The notes under the pieces were generated by a model. It did not search any database. It saw only the letters and a list, made by a program, of their open reading frames with translations, and had not been told where the DNA came from. Position numbers and translations under genes: made by a program. Below, one piece after another: positions 1 through 11,218 of a stretch of 64,000 nt of DNA (position 1 is the stretch's first letter; every line of letters begins with the position of its first letter). The DNA is from Kitagawia praeruptora (lineage: Eukaryota; Streptophyta; Magnoliopsida; Apiales; Apiaceae). Where the stretch lies: NCBI GenBank assembly GCA_037693485.1, contig CM075354.1, positions 60,187,501 through 60,251,500 of the forward strand, read 5' to 3'.

Positions 1-1393
1 GTTCTTCCATGGTTCCATATCCTCCTAAAGTTTTGTAAAATTGATAATGTTATTTAAATTACAACAGGTACATAGAGAATATTTTAATATTTTCTTCACG
101 AAAATCGGAACACAAAAATTACCTGGAAGAGCAATGAAAGCATCAGCTTCTCGAGCCATTTCAGCTTTACGCTCATGCATATCAGAAACAATCCTTACAT
201 CTCCAACAGTTTCACCAGATATCTGTCATTTTGCAAATGTACACTTATTTTAGTTGATCAAGCATTTTCGGCAGGCTCCTAGTTGGAGACTTTTTTGTAT
301 ATAGGACTGGCAATAGCTTTGTAGAAAATGACACTACAGCACTAAGGGTTTTTTTTAAAGGGGATAAGGGCAGCAAGGAGAACATTAAATGTTTTCTTAG
401 CACAACAAATTTTCTTTTATAGTAGTAAGCTTCATATGTTTGATGAGTATTTTCAAAAGCTTGCAATTTTTAAGTACCATCAAACTGAATTACCTTCAAA
501 GCTCAGACGCGTAAATCTAATGCATAGTTCTACAGGAGCCCAATGAACCTAAAAATAATGGTTAGGTATGAAGGAAAAATTACCTCAAGAGGCACAAGAG
601 CTTTAGGAATAATTCTGCACTTGAAGAACAATCGATACATTAACATGTTGCTATAATATAACTGGAAGAAGTTCTAGTCTACTCTGGATACTTACATACA
701 TGTGTATCACAAAGAAAGGTATAGATGCTACTTACCCAAGTACATGACACTTTCCATCAAAAACTCTCTGCGAAATCAATCCCATCAAACCAATACTACC
801 ACCACCATACACCAAGTCAATCTTTCTATCCACCTGCAAAAACAATCAAATAAAATCACATTAGCTAAGCCTATCAAGTCTCAAACTTACTAAAAAATTA
901 CTTAAGAACACTTCAATGCAACAAACATCCATATCATAACTAAAAAAAGATAAAACTATAAGTACTAAAAAAAGAAAAAACTTTTCAAATTCATAACTTT
1001 ACAAGTACCCAATTCCCTTAAACACCAAAAAAGATAAAACTTTTATACACAAAGAAAGTAGAGAATGAACTATCAGAACAACCCATTTAACACTATAAGT
1101 ACTAAAACCACAAATTCATTGAAACACCAAAAATGATCAAATTTTAACAAAAACAAAGTAAAGAAGGAATATTAAAACAAAACCCATTTAATATTATAAC
1201 TTCTAGAACCATAAATTCATTAAAAACCCAAAAAAGATCAAATTTTTAACCAGAAAGAATGAAAAAGGGAGAGAGAGACCAGTTCATCTCCCAAGTCAAG
1301 AGCAGCATCACTGAAAACTTTTCTACGGCCAGGATGACTTCCACAGAACACACAGATTCTCTTGAATCTACTACCACTTGTATTCCCTTCCAT
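1..1393 (-). CDS. LOG: Cytokinin riboside 5'-monophosphate phosphoribohydrolase (LONELY GUY type), 5' part
   Basis: The enzyme releases active free-base cytokinin from its nucleotide in one step, in cytosol and nucleus. Exons read on the minus strand are 1393-1280, 833-736, 614-584, 222-123 and 24-1; all junctions are GT-AG and keep frame. Exon 1 gives MEGNTSGSRFKRICVFCGSH, exon 2 carries IDLVYGGGSIGLMG, exon 3 IIPKALVPLE, exon 4 DMHERKAEMAREADAFIALP, and exon 5 completes the family signature PGGYGTMEE. The phosphate/substrate loop (GGGSIGLMG) and the catalytic PGGYGT motif are intact. The mix of GSHPG, HVLGIIPKAL and ISGETVGDV resembles the LOG7/LOG8 subgroup, as recalled. About 100 residues are visible; the rest of a usual ~210-residue protein lies left of the window. 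No stop or shift is seen, so the gene looks functional. The family call is near certain; the subgroup is an inference. Confidence 0.95.
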
Positions 1394-1969
1394 TAAAACT
1401 TTAAGTCTTGCAATTCTCTATTCAATCCTCAAACTCTTTCAAGAAAAATACAAAAACCAGAGTAAACAAATATAAAAAAATAAAATATATCAAAGGGCTA
1501 CACAATATCTTGGAATATATATTATATTACAAGGATTGGAAAGATCAAATTCATTAAAAAGACAACTGGGCTACCACACTATTCATCATGTGTGTGTTAT
1601 TATTATACATACAAGAAAATGTAATGCAAAGAGTAATGTATGAGAAGGAACATAAGAAGCCCACATACTTCATTCCCTTTCTAGTCCAACGTCTGCCTGT
1701 CTGCTTTGTGAGCCTAGTCTGTGTATGCAGTATAAGTATAGACTAGACGTGTATATTCACAACTCTGTTTTATTTTATTTCAATAAGAAGAGCACAACTC
1801 AAATTCTTCTCGGGCGGCTACGAGCCTGTGGCACATGGTTGTGTTTTGACTTTGGAGATAAAAAGGTTCGGTAGGTTCGATTTTTGTAAAAATTAAATTT
1901 GGATTCAAATATGTATGTTGTTGGGTGATGGTCCAAAATAATCACCTAAGAAACTGGATTACCCTTTTT
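1394..1969 (-). promoter_or_regulatory. Upstream region of the LOG gene
   Basis: This gene-free stretch precedes the LOG start codon and must hold its 5' leader and promoter. AT-rich TATA-like strings on the minus strand lie around 1511-1527 and 1466-1485, about 75-135 bases from the ATG. None can be chosen with certainty, and no conserved cis-element is called. Confidence 0.35.
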
Positions 1970-2240
1970 ACTGATGGAACACGGTACATCATGTACCGTG
2001 ATAGGGGGTGTGATGCGGAGAAGCGTCCTTCGTAACAGGGCATGATACGGAGCTCCATCTTTCGTGTTATGCATGATACGGTGGACGGTGTTCCGTGACA
2101 GTGCTGCACACCCACCTGACACGGAAGACCGTGTTCTGTATCATGCATAACACGGAAGACCGTGTTCCGTATCATGCATAATACGGTACACGGTGTATCG
2201 TATTAGGGTAATACGGAGGCCGAACCTCCGTATCCCGTCG
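1970..2240. repeat. Cluster of short palindromes and a 31-bp tandem duplication
   Basis: GC-rich island in AT-rich flank, built from variants of ACGGWACACGGT and ATGCAT. Examples are a 19-bp perfect palindrome at 1981-1999 (acggtacatcatgtaccgt), a ~31-bp direct repeat at about 2119-2181, and a hairpin with 9-bp arms (atacggagg / cctccgtat) around 2211-2233. There is no credible ORF. It looks like a degenerate satellite or the body of a small non-autonomous element, but no bordering inverted repeats or target duplication were found. Confidence 0.6.
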
Positions 2241-3710
2241 GTATTTCGGGCCATTTTTTTCAAAATCAGTATTTTGGGTAGGAAAATAGGCATTTTGGTA
2301 ATTTTCTCTATGTTGTTTGAGGAATTTTAGTTATATAAAATATAAAAATAATGTGTTTTACTTAAAACAAATCGATCAATTATTGAAAAATAGAAAAAAT
2401 AATATGTTTTACTTTAAAAAAAATATTTAGTTATTGATATTTATAATATTATTATTTTATTTTATTATATAGAATTATGGAAATAAATATAGAATGTATT
2501 TTATCTAAAAGGGAAATTGATAAATTATTAAAAATAATAGAAATGGTAACATGTTCCATCCATCTAAAATGGAAATTGATTACTTATTAATAACTATAAA
2601 AATTTAGGTAAGGGTAATTAAGTAATACTATCAATAATTAAATAAGGGTAGTTAGTTAAAATAATAGGTATCGTATTGATCGACGAAACTTTTTATGTTT
2701 CAATTATTATAATATAGTATAGATTTGAAAAAAAAAAGATTTTTAAAATTTTTAAAGATGAAGAATTCGAATTTATCTCTAATTTAATTATTGTAAACTA
2801 AATCTTTGCATTATATAAAGGAGTAACCCAAGAAACTATTAAATCTCTCGAATCCTATTTATCCATTTTTCTAGAAATCCTCAATTTTAAATAATTAAAA
2901 TCAAAACTTTTTTTTAGTTCCTATTTTTTTGGGAAAAAATTCAAAACTTTATTTTTTAACATTAACATATTCGAAATAGAAAAGGTTTTTGAATTTGTAG
3001 GGAAGAAAAATTCAAATTTACATATTCGAAATAGAAAATAAATTTTATATTCTTATATATATACAATAATTACTTTTAATGATCAAATTTTATCACCATG
3101 TTTGTAGCCCTTTTCTTGCTTCTGTTTACCTTTGTCTTCGACTATTTTCAATTAGTTTTTTTGATTCATTTTTATTTTGTTTAATTCTCAATGTACATGG
3201 TTTATATTTAGTGATTTTTTATTTTATTTTCAGGTTGCTTTTTTTTTTTGGTTGCTTTTTAAGGTTTGAATTTAGTGATTTAGTATTTGCTTTCTTCGTT
3301 TTATTTTTAAATTTATGATTGTTATGATTTCAGTTATTATTATGAATTATTAGTAACCATTGGTTTTTCTTTGCTTCGACTTTTATATTTTTTTTGTTAG
3401 TGATCTCGGTACAGAAACACCTGATCGTGTGAATAACAATTAGGAGATCTTTCTCTGTTTGAGAAGTAGAAACACTTGGAAAACTTAACACAAAAGGTAT
3501 GAACTTTTAGCATTCTCATTTTATTTATTTACTGTTAATTGTTAATTTATCATTATTATCTTCTCATTGTTCGTGATCATAATATTCCAACGTCTTCTTT
3601 CAATTAATTCAATTAAATCTACTTTTTTTTTATCTAAATGTATTTATTACAATGGGTGTCAACGTAAAAAATAAGTATATATTTTATTTTGTTGTCTATA
3701 CATATATATA
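2241..3710. other. AT-rich spacer without genes
   Basis: Very AT-rich DNA with homopolymer runs and no convincing ORF or RNA gene. It contains the repeat at 3060-3270. A stretch at 3634-3700 resembles 16843-16940, suggesting a diverged dispersed repeat. It ends in a short TA run that is the target of the inverted-repeat element starting at 3711. Confidence 0.5.
3060..3270 (+). repeat. Dispersed repeat, copy 1 (pairs with 42355-42548)
   Basis: Both copies share TTTATCACCATGTTTGTA, a CTTTTGTCT-rich middle and TTCTCAATGTACATGGTT, followed by a TTTTCAGGT stretch, with many differences. The same order and orientation show common descent. The family is unknown. The apparent small ORF is hydrophobic AT-rich translation and not a gene. 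Confidence 0.6.
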
Positions 3711-3780
3711 GGGTCTTGCTCAGGTGAGAACCCCCTATTATGATATTATGATGATAACTGAGATCTAATCTCAACCTTTA
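3711..3780 (+). repeat. Left terminal inverted repeat
   Basis: Outer 24 bases match the inverse of the right end with two mismatches (GG against AA after GCTCA). The inner part aligns with gaps up to GAGATCTAATC. Confidence 0.75.
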
Positions 3781-4407
3781 TTTAAAATAGAGTCTTTTAA
3801 TCTAAACCATACAAAATAAAAAACTAATAACCCACCACCACATATACACACACTGTACACATACACGACACACACATACACACGCACTGCCCACCCCACC
3901 CCGTCGTCGTCGTCGCCGACCCACCCCCACCCGCTCCAGCCCAAGCGCACTACAAATAAAAATTGAATAAAATGAGTCATTCGAAGTTCTATCACTCGAT
4001 TTTCGTATACTTGAGCTATTAAAACTCGTTAAATCACCGATTGACGAAGTGAACGAACTAAAATTAGACGGTTTGGTGAAATTAGGGTTTCGATTTGGGG
4101 AAAATCGAGGAACTATCGACTGAGATTCGTTTGGTGTAGAGATCGAAGATTGAATATGCCAGAGCTGATAATTTGATTTGCGGGCGTTTGTAATCGCCTG
4201 GAAATAGAGTTCGAGGTTGATTTGAAGGAGAAGTTGAGTTGTTGCTTACGGTGGATGTGACGAAAATGTGTCGCCGGAGTTTGAGGTAGTGGATGACAGT
4301 GGCGTGGAAGAGGAGAGACGCGTGTATGAGTAGTGCAGGGGCACCTGGTGCCTTTCAAAAAACAACCCACACTTGTTCATGTTGAATCACAGACATGCAT
4401 GCATAGT

Positions 4408-4801
4408 TGTTAGAGGCCCAATCTCTTAACGGGCCGAACCAAAGGCCCAATGTTGAGCCCAAGGAATAAAACAACCTGTTCTTCCACAAACGGTCACATG
4501 GCTACAATGGCCGACCGGAGTCATAATTAAAGGTACTTTACCTTTAACGGTCACATGGCTCCATGATCCCAAGCAGATCTACACCTCGACAACTGCTAGA
4601 GAAATAAGGATAAAAGGAGGTAAATGGTTCATAAAAAAGACACTTCGACACACAATAACACGAATTCTCTATGTTCAAATTACCTTACAAAAAACCGACT
4701 AACTTATTCTCACACCGGAGGTGAATCGGGGGGCTCCACCCTCGCATTCTCTTTCTGCAGGTCCTATCGAACGAAGCCTGGGAGAAAAACTGGTCGTAAC
4801 A
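4408..4801 (+). repeat. 5' LTR of the Ty3/Tat element
   Basis: Starts TGTTAGAGGCCC and ends GGTCGTAACA. It lacks the 21-bp segment present in the 3' LTR near 14185. It should carry the Pol II promoter; GGATAAAAGG near 4608 is a weak TATA candidate. Confidence 0.95.
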
Positions 4802-4803
4802 TT

Positions 4804-4820
4804 TGGCACCGTCTATGGGA
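4804..4820 (+). promoter_or_regulatory. Primer-binding site
   Basis: TGGCACCGTCTATGGGA starts two bases after the LTR. It matches, with changes, the TGGCGCCGTCTGTGGGA seen at the same place in the Tat element at 45537. The priming tRNA is not assigned. Confidence 0.75.
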
Positions 4821-4860
4821 AACGTAGAGATACATTCGTGTTAAGATCTACCAGAAGACT

Positions 4861-7584
4861 ATGACGATCGAAGAAACGCCCATCAATGATAATAGCACCG
4901 TGGCTGGAAACAGTCGCTCCGTTCCTCCTGTAATGCCAAGGACAACCCCACTCATTCCCCCAAGACTGCTAAATTTTGATGAAGAAGGAGATATGCCAAC
5001 TCCTGAGAAACAACAAGAGATGCTCACGAAATGGAGAGAGCAACAAAAGGCAAAGGGGAAACATAAGGAGACGGATAAGAACAAAGAAACCGAACGGATG
5101 GCAAAAAGAAGGGATGCCGATCGTTTGAGGCTAGAAGCCCTAAAGCTCCAAAGAGAAGAGATCGAGTTACAGGAAAAGACACTCCGCGAGGCCCTGGAGG
5201 CCGAAGACCCGGAGCCCGAAGAAGAACGAAAAGAGAAACAAATTAGGGACGATGATGATGAATCTGGACAGTCCGAATCCTATTCAAAACGAACCCAATC
5301 GAAGGTACTCGACTCATCCGATTCAGAGGGAGGCCCCCATACTGATGACCGAATCCGAAGACTGGAGAAGGTCATGTTCGGAGAAAAGAAGATCAGTCAC
5401 GAACCCATAGTCACCGAAGAGGTGGAACAGTTTCGGCCACCGCCCGGAAGGCAATTTCCAAAAATGCACGAATTCAACGGAAAAGGCGACCCGGAAGACC
5501 ACTGCGAGAAATATGAATCGCTCATGACGGGTATGGGGCATTGTGACATAATGCTTTGCAAGATGTTCAAAACCTATCTCAAAGGGAACGCGTCCATGTG
5601 GTATCGATCGCTCAGACCCAGGTCGATCGGCTCGTACGAACAAATTAAGAAGAAATTCTTGAGGCACTACTCTCATTTATGCCGAAGAGAGAAAGACACA
5701 GAGGCCCTGATTCATTGCAGACAAGGGCCGAACGAAGATCTAGGCGATTACTTAGCAAGATTCAAAGAAGAGGCCGGAATGGTCACCAACTTAGATAGAA
5801 TAAAGGCAGCAGGCTTCCTGGCGGCTGGCCTAGACCCCATTAAAGGTAAGAAACTCCGATTCTCCCTCTACGATGTACCTCCCAAGAATTTGAATGATAT
5901 TTATCTGAGGGGAGAAGCAATTAGAAGGAAAATTGAATCGATCGGGGGATACAAAGAAAGTAAGAAAAATTCCTTCGATCGGGACGACAGGAAAAATGAC
6001 AGAAGAGACGATCGAAGAAGTCGAGGCGATGTTAAAAGCAGACTGAACGATACGAGGCCTGATAAAGGGGCCGAACGAAGGCGAGGTAGAGATAGTGTCG
6101 TGTTCACACCACTCAACTCGCCTATCTCAAAAATTCTTCATGAAATAAAGGGTAAGCCCGGGTTTGTTCGACCACCCAAGCTAAAGACCCCTGAAAACAG
6201 AAGGGACGAAAACAGATACTGTGATTATCATCGGGATAAAGGCCATAACACCGATGAGTGTTACCACCTGAAGAAATTAATCGAGAGAATGATAAAAGAC
6301 GGAGAACTAAGCAAATTCGTCGAAGATCTGAGAAACAAACTCGGACCAAAAGAGAAAAAGAGAGAAGACAGGGAAGCCAAAGTGTCCGAAAAGTACAGAG
6401 GCGAAGTCCGAACGATCTCTGGAGGAACCATACTGGATCGGGACAGCAAGACAGCCCGAAAGAGATATGTCAGGCAAATCTACAACCTCTACCAATCAAA
6501 TGCAGTCAAGCAACCACTTCCGATCTCATTCACGGAGGATGATTTTGAAGACGTGATATGGCCACATGAAGACCCACTTGTTATAAATCCCGTAATCGGG
6601 GAAAACAAGATCTGGAGAGTATTAGTCGACGAAGGGAGTTCAGTCAACATCTTGTATCACCGAACCTATTGTAAAATGAACTTGGGGGGCGAACAACTAG
6701 AGCCATGCCATGAAGCACCGCTATACGGCTTCGGTAATCAACCTATACCGATCGAAGGAACAATAACACTGAACGTCTTATTGGGGAAAGCACCATACAC
6801 AGCGGTGAAGGAAGCCAAATTTTACATAGTTCGAGTCGACAGCCCGTATAATGGGATTTTGGGAAGACCGATTTTATCCCAATTCCAAGTTGTATCCTCT
6901 ATCCCCCACCTAAAATTGAAATTCCAGACCGAACAAGGGATCGGGGAGATGAGAGACGACCAAAAAGCTGCACGAATCATTATGTTGGAAGACCTAGAGA
7001 AGGATAAAGATGTTGAAATGACTGAAGCTGGAAAAAGGAGGAGAAATGAGGCCGAAACTGGAGGCAGTCATCGGCTACTAAATATCGAGTTAGAGAAATT
7101 TGGGGCCGACCTGTCAAGTCCGATCGCCGAACCGGCTGTAGAAACCAAAGAAGTTGAATTGTACGTAGGCCAGGCCGGAAAGATGATTCAGATAGGAAAG
7201 AACATGGAGCCAGAGCTGAAGGAAAAAGTCATCAAAGTCATTAGGGAGTTCCATGACGTATTCGCATGGAATCCCGAAGATATGCCAGGTTTGGACCCAT
7301 CGGTAGCCAAACATTGTCTTAACGTAAAAACCGAAGCCCAGCCTGTGAAACAGAAAAAGAGAAATTTTGCCATGGAAAGGCAGAAGGTCATTCAGGCCGA
7401 AGTCGAAAAATTGCTAGAGGCAAAATTCATTGAAGAGATAGACTACCCAGACTGGTTAGCGAACGTGGTTGTGGTGAAAAATTCCAACGGCAAATGGAGA
7501 ATGTGTGTGGACTACACTGACTTAAACAAGCATTGTCCGAAGCATTGTCCGAAGGATCAAATACTACCCTCTACCAAACATTGA
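4861..7584 (+). CDS. Ty3/Tat gag, protease and start of reverse transcriptase
   Basis: The 907-codon frame begins 59 bases after the LTR. An N-terminal charged coiled coil (residues ~55-130) leads to the capsid-like retrotransposon gag domain (~190-345, with MWYRSL and GDYLARFKEEA). A single zinc knuckle, CDYHRDKGHNTDEC, lies near residue 455. The aspartic protease active site reads LVDEGSS near 588, where the usual motif is D-T/S-G-S, and ILGRPIL follows. The RT start is recognisable (EIDYPDWLANVVVVKNSNGKWRMCVDYTDLN). A 12-base duplication (cattgtccgaag repeated) and a one-base shift near 7556 end the frame at 7584 before the RT catalytic core, so the product stops short. The Glu in the protease loop is unusual and may reduce activity. 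Confidence 0.9.
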   Translation: MTIEETPINDNSTVAGNSRSVPPVMPRTTPLIPPRLLNFDEEGDMPTPEKQQEMLTKWREQQKAKGKHKETDKNKETERMAKRRDADRLRLEALKLQREEIELQEKTLREALEAEDPEPEEERKEKQIRDDDDESGQSESYSKRTQSKVLDSSDSEGGPHTDDRIRRLEKVMFGEKKISHEPIVTEEVEQFRPPPGRQFPKMHEFNGKGDPEDHCEKYESLMTGMGHCDIMLCKMFKTYLKGNASMWYRSLRPRSIGSYEQIKKKFLRHYSHLCRREKDTEALIHCRQGPNEDLGDYLARFKEEAGMVTNLDRIKAAGFLAAGLDPIKGKKLRFSLYDVPPKNLNDIYLRGEAIRRKIESIGGYKESKKNSFDRDDRKNDRRDDRRSRGDVKSRLNDTRPDKGAERRRGRDSVVFTPLNSPISKILHEIKGKPGFVRPPKLKTPENRRDENRYCDYHRDKGHNTDECYHLKKLIERMIKDGELSKFVEDLRNKLGPKEKKREDREAKVSEKYRGEVRTISGGTILDRDSKTARKRYVRQIYNLYQSNAVKQPLPISFTEDDFEDVIWPHEDPLVINPVIGENKIWRVLVDEGSSVNILYHRTYCKMNLGGEQLEPCHEAPLYGFGNQPIPIEGTITLNVLLGKAPYTAVKEAKFYIVRVDSPYNGILGRPILSQFQVVSSIPHLKLKFQTEQGIGEMRDDQKAARIIMLEDLEKDKDVEMTEAGKRRRNEAETGGSHRLLNIELEKFGADLSSPIAEPAVETKEVELYVGQAGKMIQIGKNMEPELKEKVIKVIREFHDVFAWNPEDMPGLDPSVAKHCLNVKTEAQPVKQKKRNFAMERQKVIQAEVEKLLEAKFIEEIDYPDWLANVVVVKNSNGKWRMCVDYTDLNKHCPKHCPKDQILPSTKH

Positions 7585-9142
7585 TCAACTGATAGATGCG
7601 ACCTCAGGACATCAAATACTCAGTTTCCTGGACGCATTCTCAGGATATCACCAAATCGCCATGAATGCCGAAGACATACCAAAAACAGCATTCATCACAC
7701 CGAACGGCACTTATGCTTACGTGAAAATGCCCTTCGGACTTAAGAACGCAGGTGCCACCTTCCAAAAAATGATCAATAAAGTATTCAAAACGCAAATCGG
7801 TCGGAATATGGAGTGTTATGTGGACGATATGATTGTCAAATCCCTTTTTAAGGATCACGCTGAAGATTTAATAGAATGTTTTGAAACCCTCAGGGAAAAC
7901 AACATGAGGATCAATCCGAACAAATGTACATTCGGAGTCAACAGCGGAAAATTTCTAGGATATATGGTTAGCGCTAGGGGAATTGAGGCAAACCCGGAAA
8001 AGATCAAAGCGGTCATTGACATGGAAGCACCGAAGACGATCAGGGATATTCAGAAGCTGACCGGACGGTTAGCCGCCCTGAGGAGGTTTATTTCCAGATC
8101 GGCCGAAAAGGCCTTGCCATTCTTTGAAGTACTTCGGGGGCCCAAAAACTTCGAGTGGGGGCCCAACTGCCAAAAAGCATTCGAGGAAGTTAAAGAATAT
8201 CTCGTAAAAGCCCCACTTCTAATGAGACCCGATCCGAAAGAAACCTTGCAGCTATACTTAGCTGTGAACGACCGAATACTTGGAGCGGTGCTAGTCAAAG
8301 AACACGAAGGGAACCAGCAACCGGTGTTCTACGTTTCTCATATTCTCAAGGATGCAGAAACTAGGTATCCGAACGCAGAGAAGTTCGCCTACGGGTTAGT
8401 AATGGCAGCAAGGAAATTAAGGCACTATTTCCAAGGAAGGACGATCAAAGTAGTAACAGACCAACCATTAAAGAAAATCTTACAAAGGCCAGAAGCATCG
8501 GGCAGAGTAGTAGCCTGGGCGATCGAACTTGGGGAGCACGACCTGGAATATACACCAAGAACTTCGATCAAAGCCCAGGCACTTGCAGATTTTATGGTGG
8601 AATGTTCATTCTCGGAGCCGAAGGATTTGACTCCCGAAGAACAAATAATTCCGACACCAGGAAAATGGAAATTATTTGTTGACGGGTCGGTGGCAAAAGA
8701 AAAGTGTGGGGCCGGCTTGATTTTAACAAGCCCAGAAGGATTCGAAATATGCCAAGCTATCAGGTTCCCTTTCCTTTTAACGAACAACGAGGCCGAATAC
8801 GAAGCACTTCTGGCAGGCTTAGATTTGGCGAAAAATTTGGAGGTTAAGCACCTAAGGGCATTCAGCGACTCAATGTTGGTGGTGAAACATTTTACAGGGG
8901 AGTATGGACAAAAAGATCCCCGAACAAAGGCCTACGCCCTTAAGGTACGCGAGAAATCTCTACTATTTGAATCATTCGAATTAAATCAGGTAGCAAGAGA
9001 AAACAACAGTCGGGCGGACGCTCTATCAAGGTTAGCCTCGGCAGAAACCCAAAACCTCCACGGATCAATTTATCTGACCGAAGTGAAGACACCTTCGATA
9101 GACAAAAAGCAATGCATGGAAATTCACCAACAAACCAACTGA
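7559..9142 (+). pseudogene. Ty3/Tat reverse transcriptase, RNase H and archaeal-type second RNase H (frameshifted)
   Basis: Continues the polyprotein in another frame from about 7559 (PLPNIDQLIDATSGH). The RT core has MPFGLKNAGATFQKMI and the catalytic YVDDM. The first RNase H has ILGAVLV and TDQPLKKIL but lacks a clear first catalytic Asp (LAVND), as is usual when this domain is degenerate in Tat elements. The second RNase H (from ~8668) has the full set: LFVDGS, NNEAEYEALLAGL, FSDSMLVVKH and NSRADALSRL. The frame ends at TGA 9140-9142, exactly where the related element at 61882-64000 has Trp (PNWMTPF), so this is a Trp-to-stop mutation. Confidence 0.9.
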
Positions 9143-9441
9143 ATGACCCCAATCAGAGCATTCCTGGAGAAAAGTACATTGCCACTCGACCGAAAGGAGG
9201 CACAGAAGGTAAAACATCGATCGGCCAACTACACTATTGTTGGAGGCCGTTTGTTTAGAAGATCAGCGACACAACCCCTTCTTCGATGTCTAAACAAAGA
9301 TGAACAGGTCTTAGCCCTCGAAACAGTGCATGAGGGAATCTGCAGAGAACATCTAGCAGGAAGGTCTTTGGCCCTCAAAATTCTAAGGCAAGGGTTTTTC
9401 TGGCCAAAGATGAATGAGGACGCGAACGAATATGCCAAAAA
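9143..9441 (+). pseudogene. Ty3/Tat integrase, zinc-binding N-terminus (broken)
   Basis: In the same frame after the TGA stop, the integrase linker and the HHCC domain begin. VHEGICREHLAGRSLALKIL and FFWPKM match the corresponding part of the element at 62000-64000. The Cys-Cys half of the finger is lost in this frame. A one-base deletion near 9440 moves it to the next frame, where TGT-ATA-CAG-TGC (CIQC) starts at 9442. Confidence 0.88.
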
Positions 9442-10371
9442 TGTATACAGTGCCAGTTATTCAGCATTATACCGAAGCAACCACCCGAGGAGATGTCTTC
9501 AGTCCTTAGCCCAATTCCATTTGCTATGTGGGCGGTTGATATTGTAGGGATTTTGCCCACAAGTACCAAACAAACCAAGTACTGCATTGTGGCGATCGAC
9601 TACATGACCAAGTGGATAGAAGCAAGACCCCTCTCATCCATTACCGAGGAAGCAGCGAAGAAGTTCATGTTGGAACAAGTAATATTAAGGTTCGGTATCC
9701 CTATGGTATGTATATCGGATAACGGTACTCAATTCATCGGAAGCAAATTCAGAAAATTCTTAGCTCAATTCGGGATTCAGCAAAAATTCAGTTCGGTCGG
9801 ACATCCCCAGGGAAACGGGGCGATTGAAGCTGCCAACAAAATTATCTTCGATGGAATCAAGAAAAGACTGGGAGAAGCCAAAGGACTTTGGGCCGAAGAG
9901 CTACCGTGGGTTCTCTGGGCTTACCGTACGACACCAAGATCATCAACCGGAGAAACACCCTTCAAATTAGCTTTCGGAACAGATGCTCTTCTGCCAGTCG
10001 AAGTTTGCTTAGAATCCCACCGAACGCAAGTTTTCAATATAGAGACGAACGAATGGGGTCTCCGAGCGAACGTGGACCTACTCGAAGAGGAAAGGGAGGC
10101 AGCTCACCAAAGAAACTTAAGGTACCAGCTTCAAGCAGCACAGCACTACGATTCGGGAGTAAAAAAGAGATCATTCCGAATCAGAGACTTAGTACTTCGA
10201 GAATTGGCCACATCAATGCCCACAAAACAAGGCAAACTTATGCCCAACTGGGAAGGCCCTTATGTGGTAAGCGAAGTGGTTCGACCGGGTACTTACAAAT
10301 TAGCTCATTCAGACGGCATCTTGATTAAGAACACCTGGCACGCTACTCGTCTTCGCTGTTTTTACCAGTAA
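9442..10371 (+). pseudogene. Ty3/Tat integrase catalytic core and C-terminus (frame-shifted part)
   Basis: Starts with the displaced CIQCQLFSIIPKQPP half of the zinc finger. The RNase H-fold core shows all three catalytic residues: Asp in AVDIVG, Asp in ISDNGTQF and Glu in GNGAIEAANK. WVLWAYRTTPRSSTGETPF and the C-terminal GPYVV / YKLAHSDG module follow, ending CFYQ-stop at 10371. This segment alone is intact for about 290 codons, but it has no in-frame link to the upstream pol. Confidence 0.9.
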
Positions 10372-10840
10372 GCTTACTGGACACATTTTATTACCCTCTT
10401 AAATTTGTGGTTTCATGCAAGATATCTTTTAAAATTTCTTAAGTATGCATCAATCTGTAATCCAAAAACTATGCGAGTCATATATGATCTATAACAGATT
10501 GTTCGCTACATTTTTCTACATGCTGTAATTAAGCCAAGTACATTTATAGCCAAAAAGGTTAAGTACACAATATCAAGCTCAATGGACCCATATTTGGGGT
10601 CGACCGTGTAAAATATGCATCCTTTACGGACCAAATTACAAAGGTCTAACGAACCCAAACTTGGAGCCGACCGAAGACAATTTGGTCTCATATAAAATGT
10701 TCTTAGTATTTGAGTCGCTTTGACATTAATTAAGGCCGGGAAGAAATATAATTTTTACCGACCGAATAAGACCTTATTAATATACAAAACCCCGCAAATA
10801 CTGGGGGCAGCTAGGTTACGACCGAAGATGCACTCGAGAT
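10372..10840 (+). other. Non-coding region between pol and the tandem repeat
   Basis: No ORF of note. Contains short direct repeats related to GGTCGACCG / GGAGCCGACCGAAG. In Tat elements this interval separates pol from the extra ORF. Confidence 0.5.
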
Positions 10841-11150
10841 AATTATTGCTAAGGCAATTTAAAGCCCAAGATGCATAGAAAAAATGAAAAAATTATGCTA
10901 AGGCAATTTAAAGCCGAAGATGCATACAAAAAATGAAAAAATTATGCTAAGGCAATTTAAAGCCGAAGATGCATAAAAAAATGAAAAAATTATGCTAAGG
11001 CAATTTAAAGCCGAAGATGCATAAAAAATGAAAAAATTATGCTAAGGCAATTTAAAGCCGAAGATGCATGAAAAATTATGCTAAGGTAAAGCCGAAGGTG
11101 CATGAAAAACGAAAAAATTACGCTAAGGCAAAAATAAAAAGCCCGAAGGC
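10841..11150 (+). repeat. ~48-bp tandem repeat, about 6-7 copies
   Basis: The unit is TTATGCTAAGGCAATTTAAA + GCCGAAGATGCAT + an A-rich stretch. Units start near 10843, 10893, 10942, 10990 and 11037, then decay (the last contains GCCGAAGGTGCAT). Length varies through the A-run. Minisatellites in the 3' region are common in Tat elements; no function is evident. Confidence 0.9.
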
Positions 11151-11218
11151 ACCAATTCAGCAACCAAAGGCAAAAGTTAAGTTACAAAGCCCGAAGGCCA
11201 TTAAAAGAAAATACAAGT

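Noticed and set aside
3079..3318. 79-codon hydrophobic ORF
   Set aside because: Phe/Leu-rich translation of T-rich DNA; the homologous repeat at 42355-42548 does not keep the frame.
4113..4370. Minus-strand ORF of 85 codons inside the inverted-repeat element
   Set aside because: No recognisable domain and no sign of codon selection; lies in a non-autonomous element.
10841..11150. Satellite or CRISPR-like array
   Set aside because: Head-to-tail 48-bp minisatellite without spacers, within a retrotransposon 3' region.
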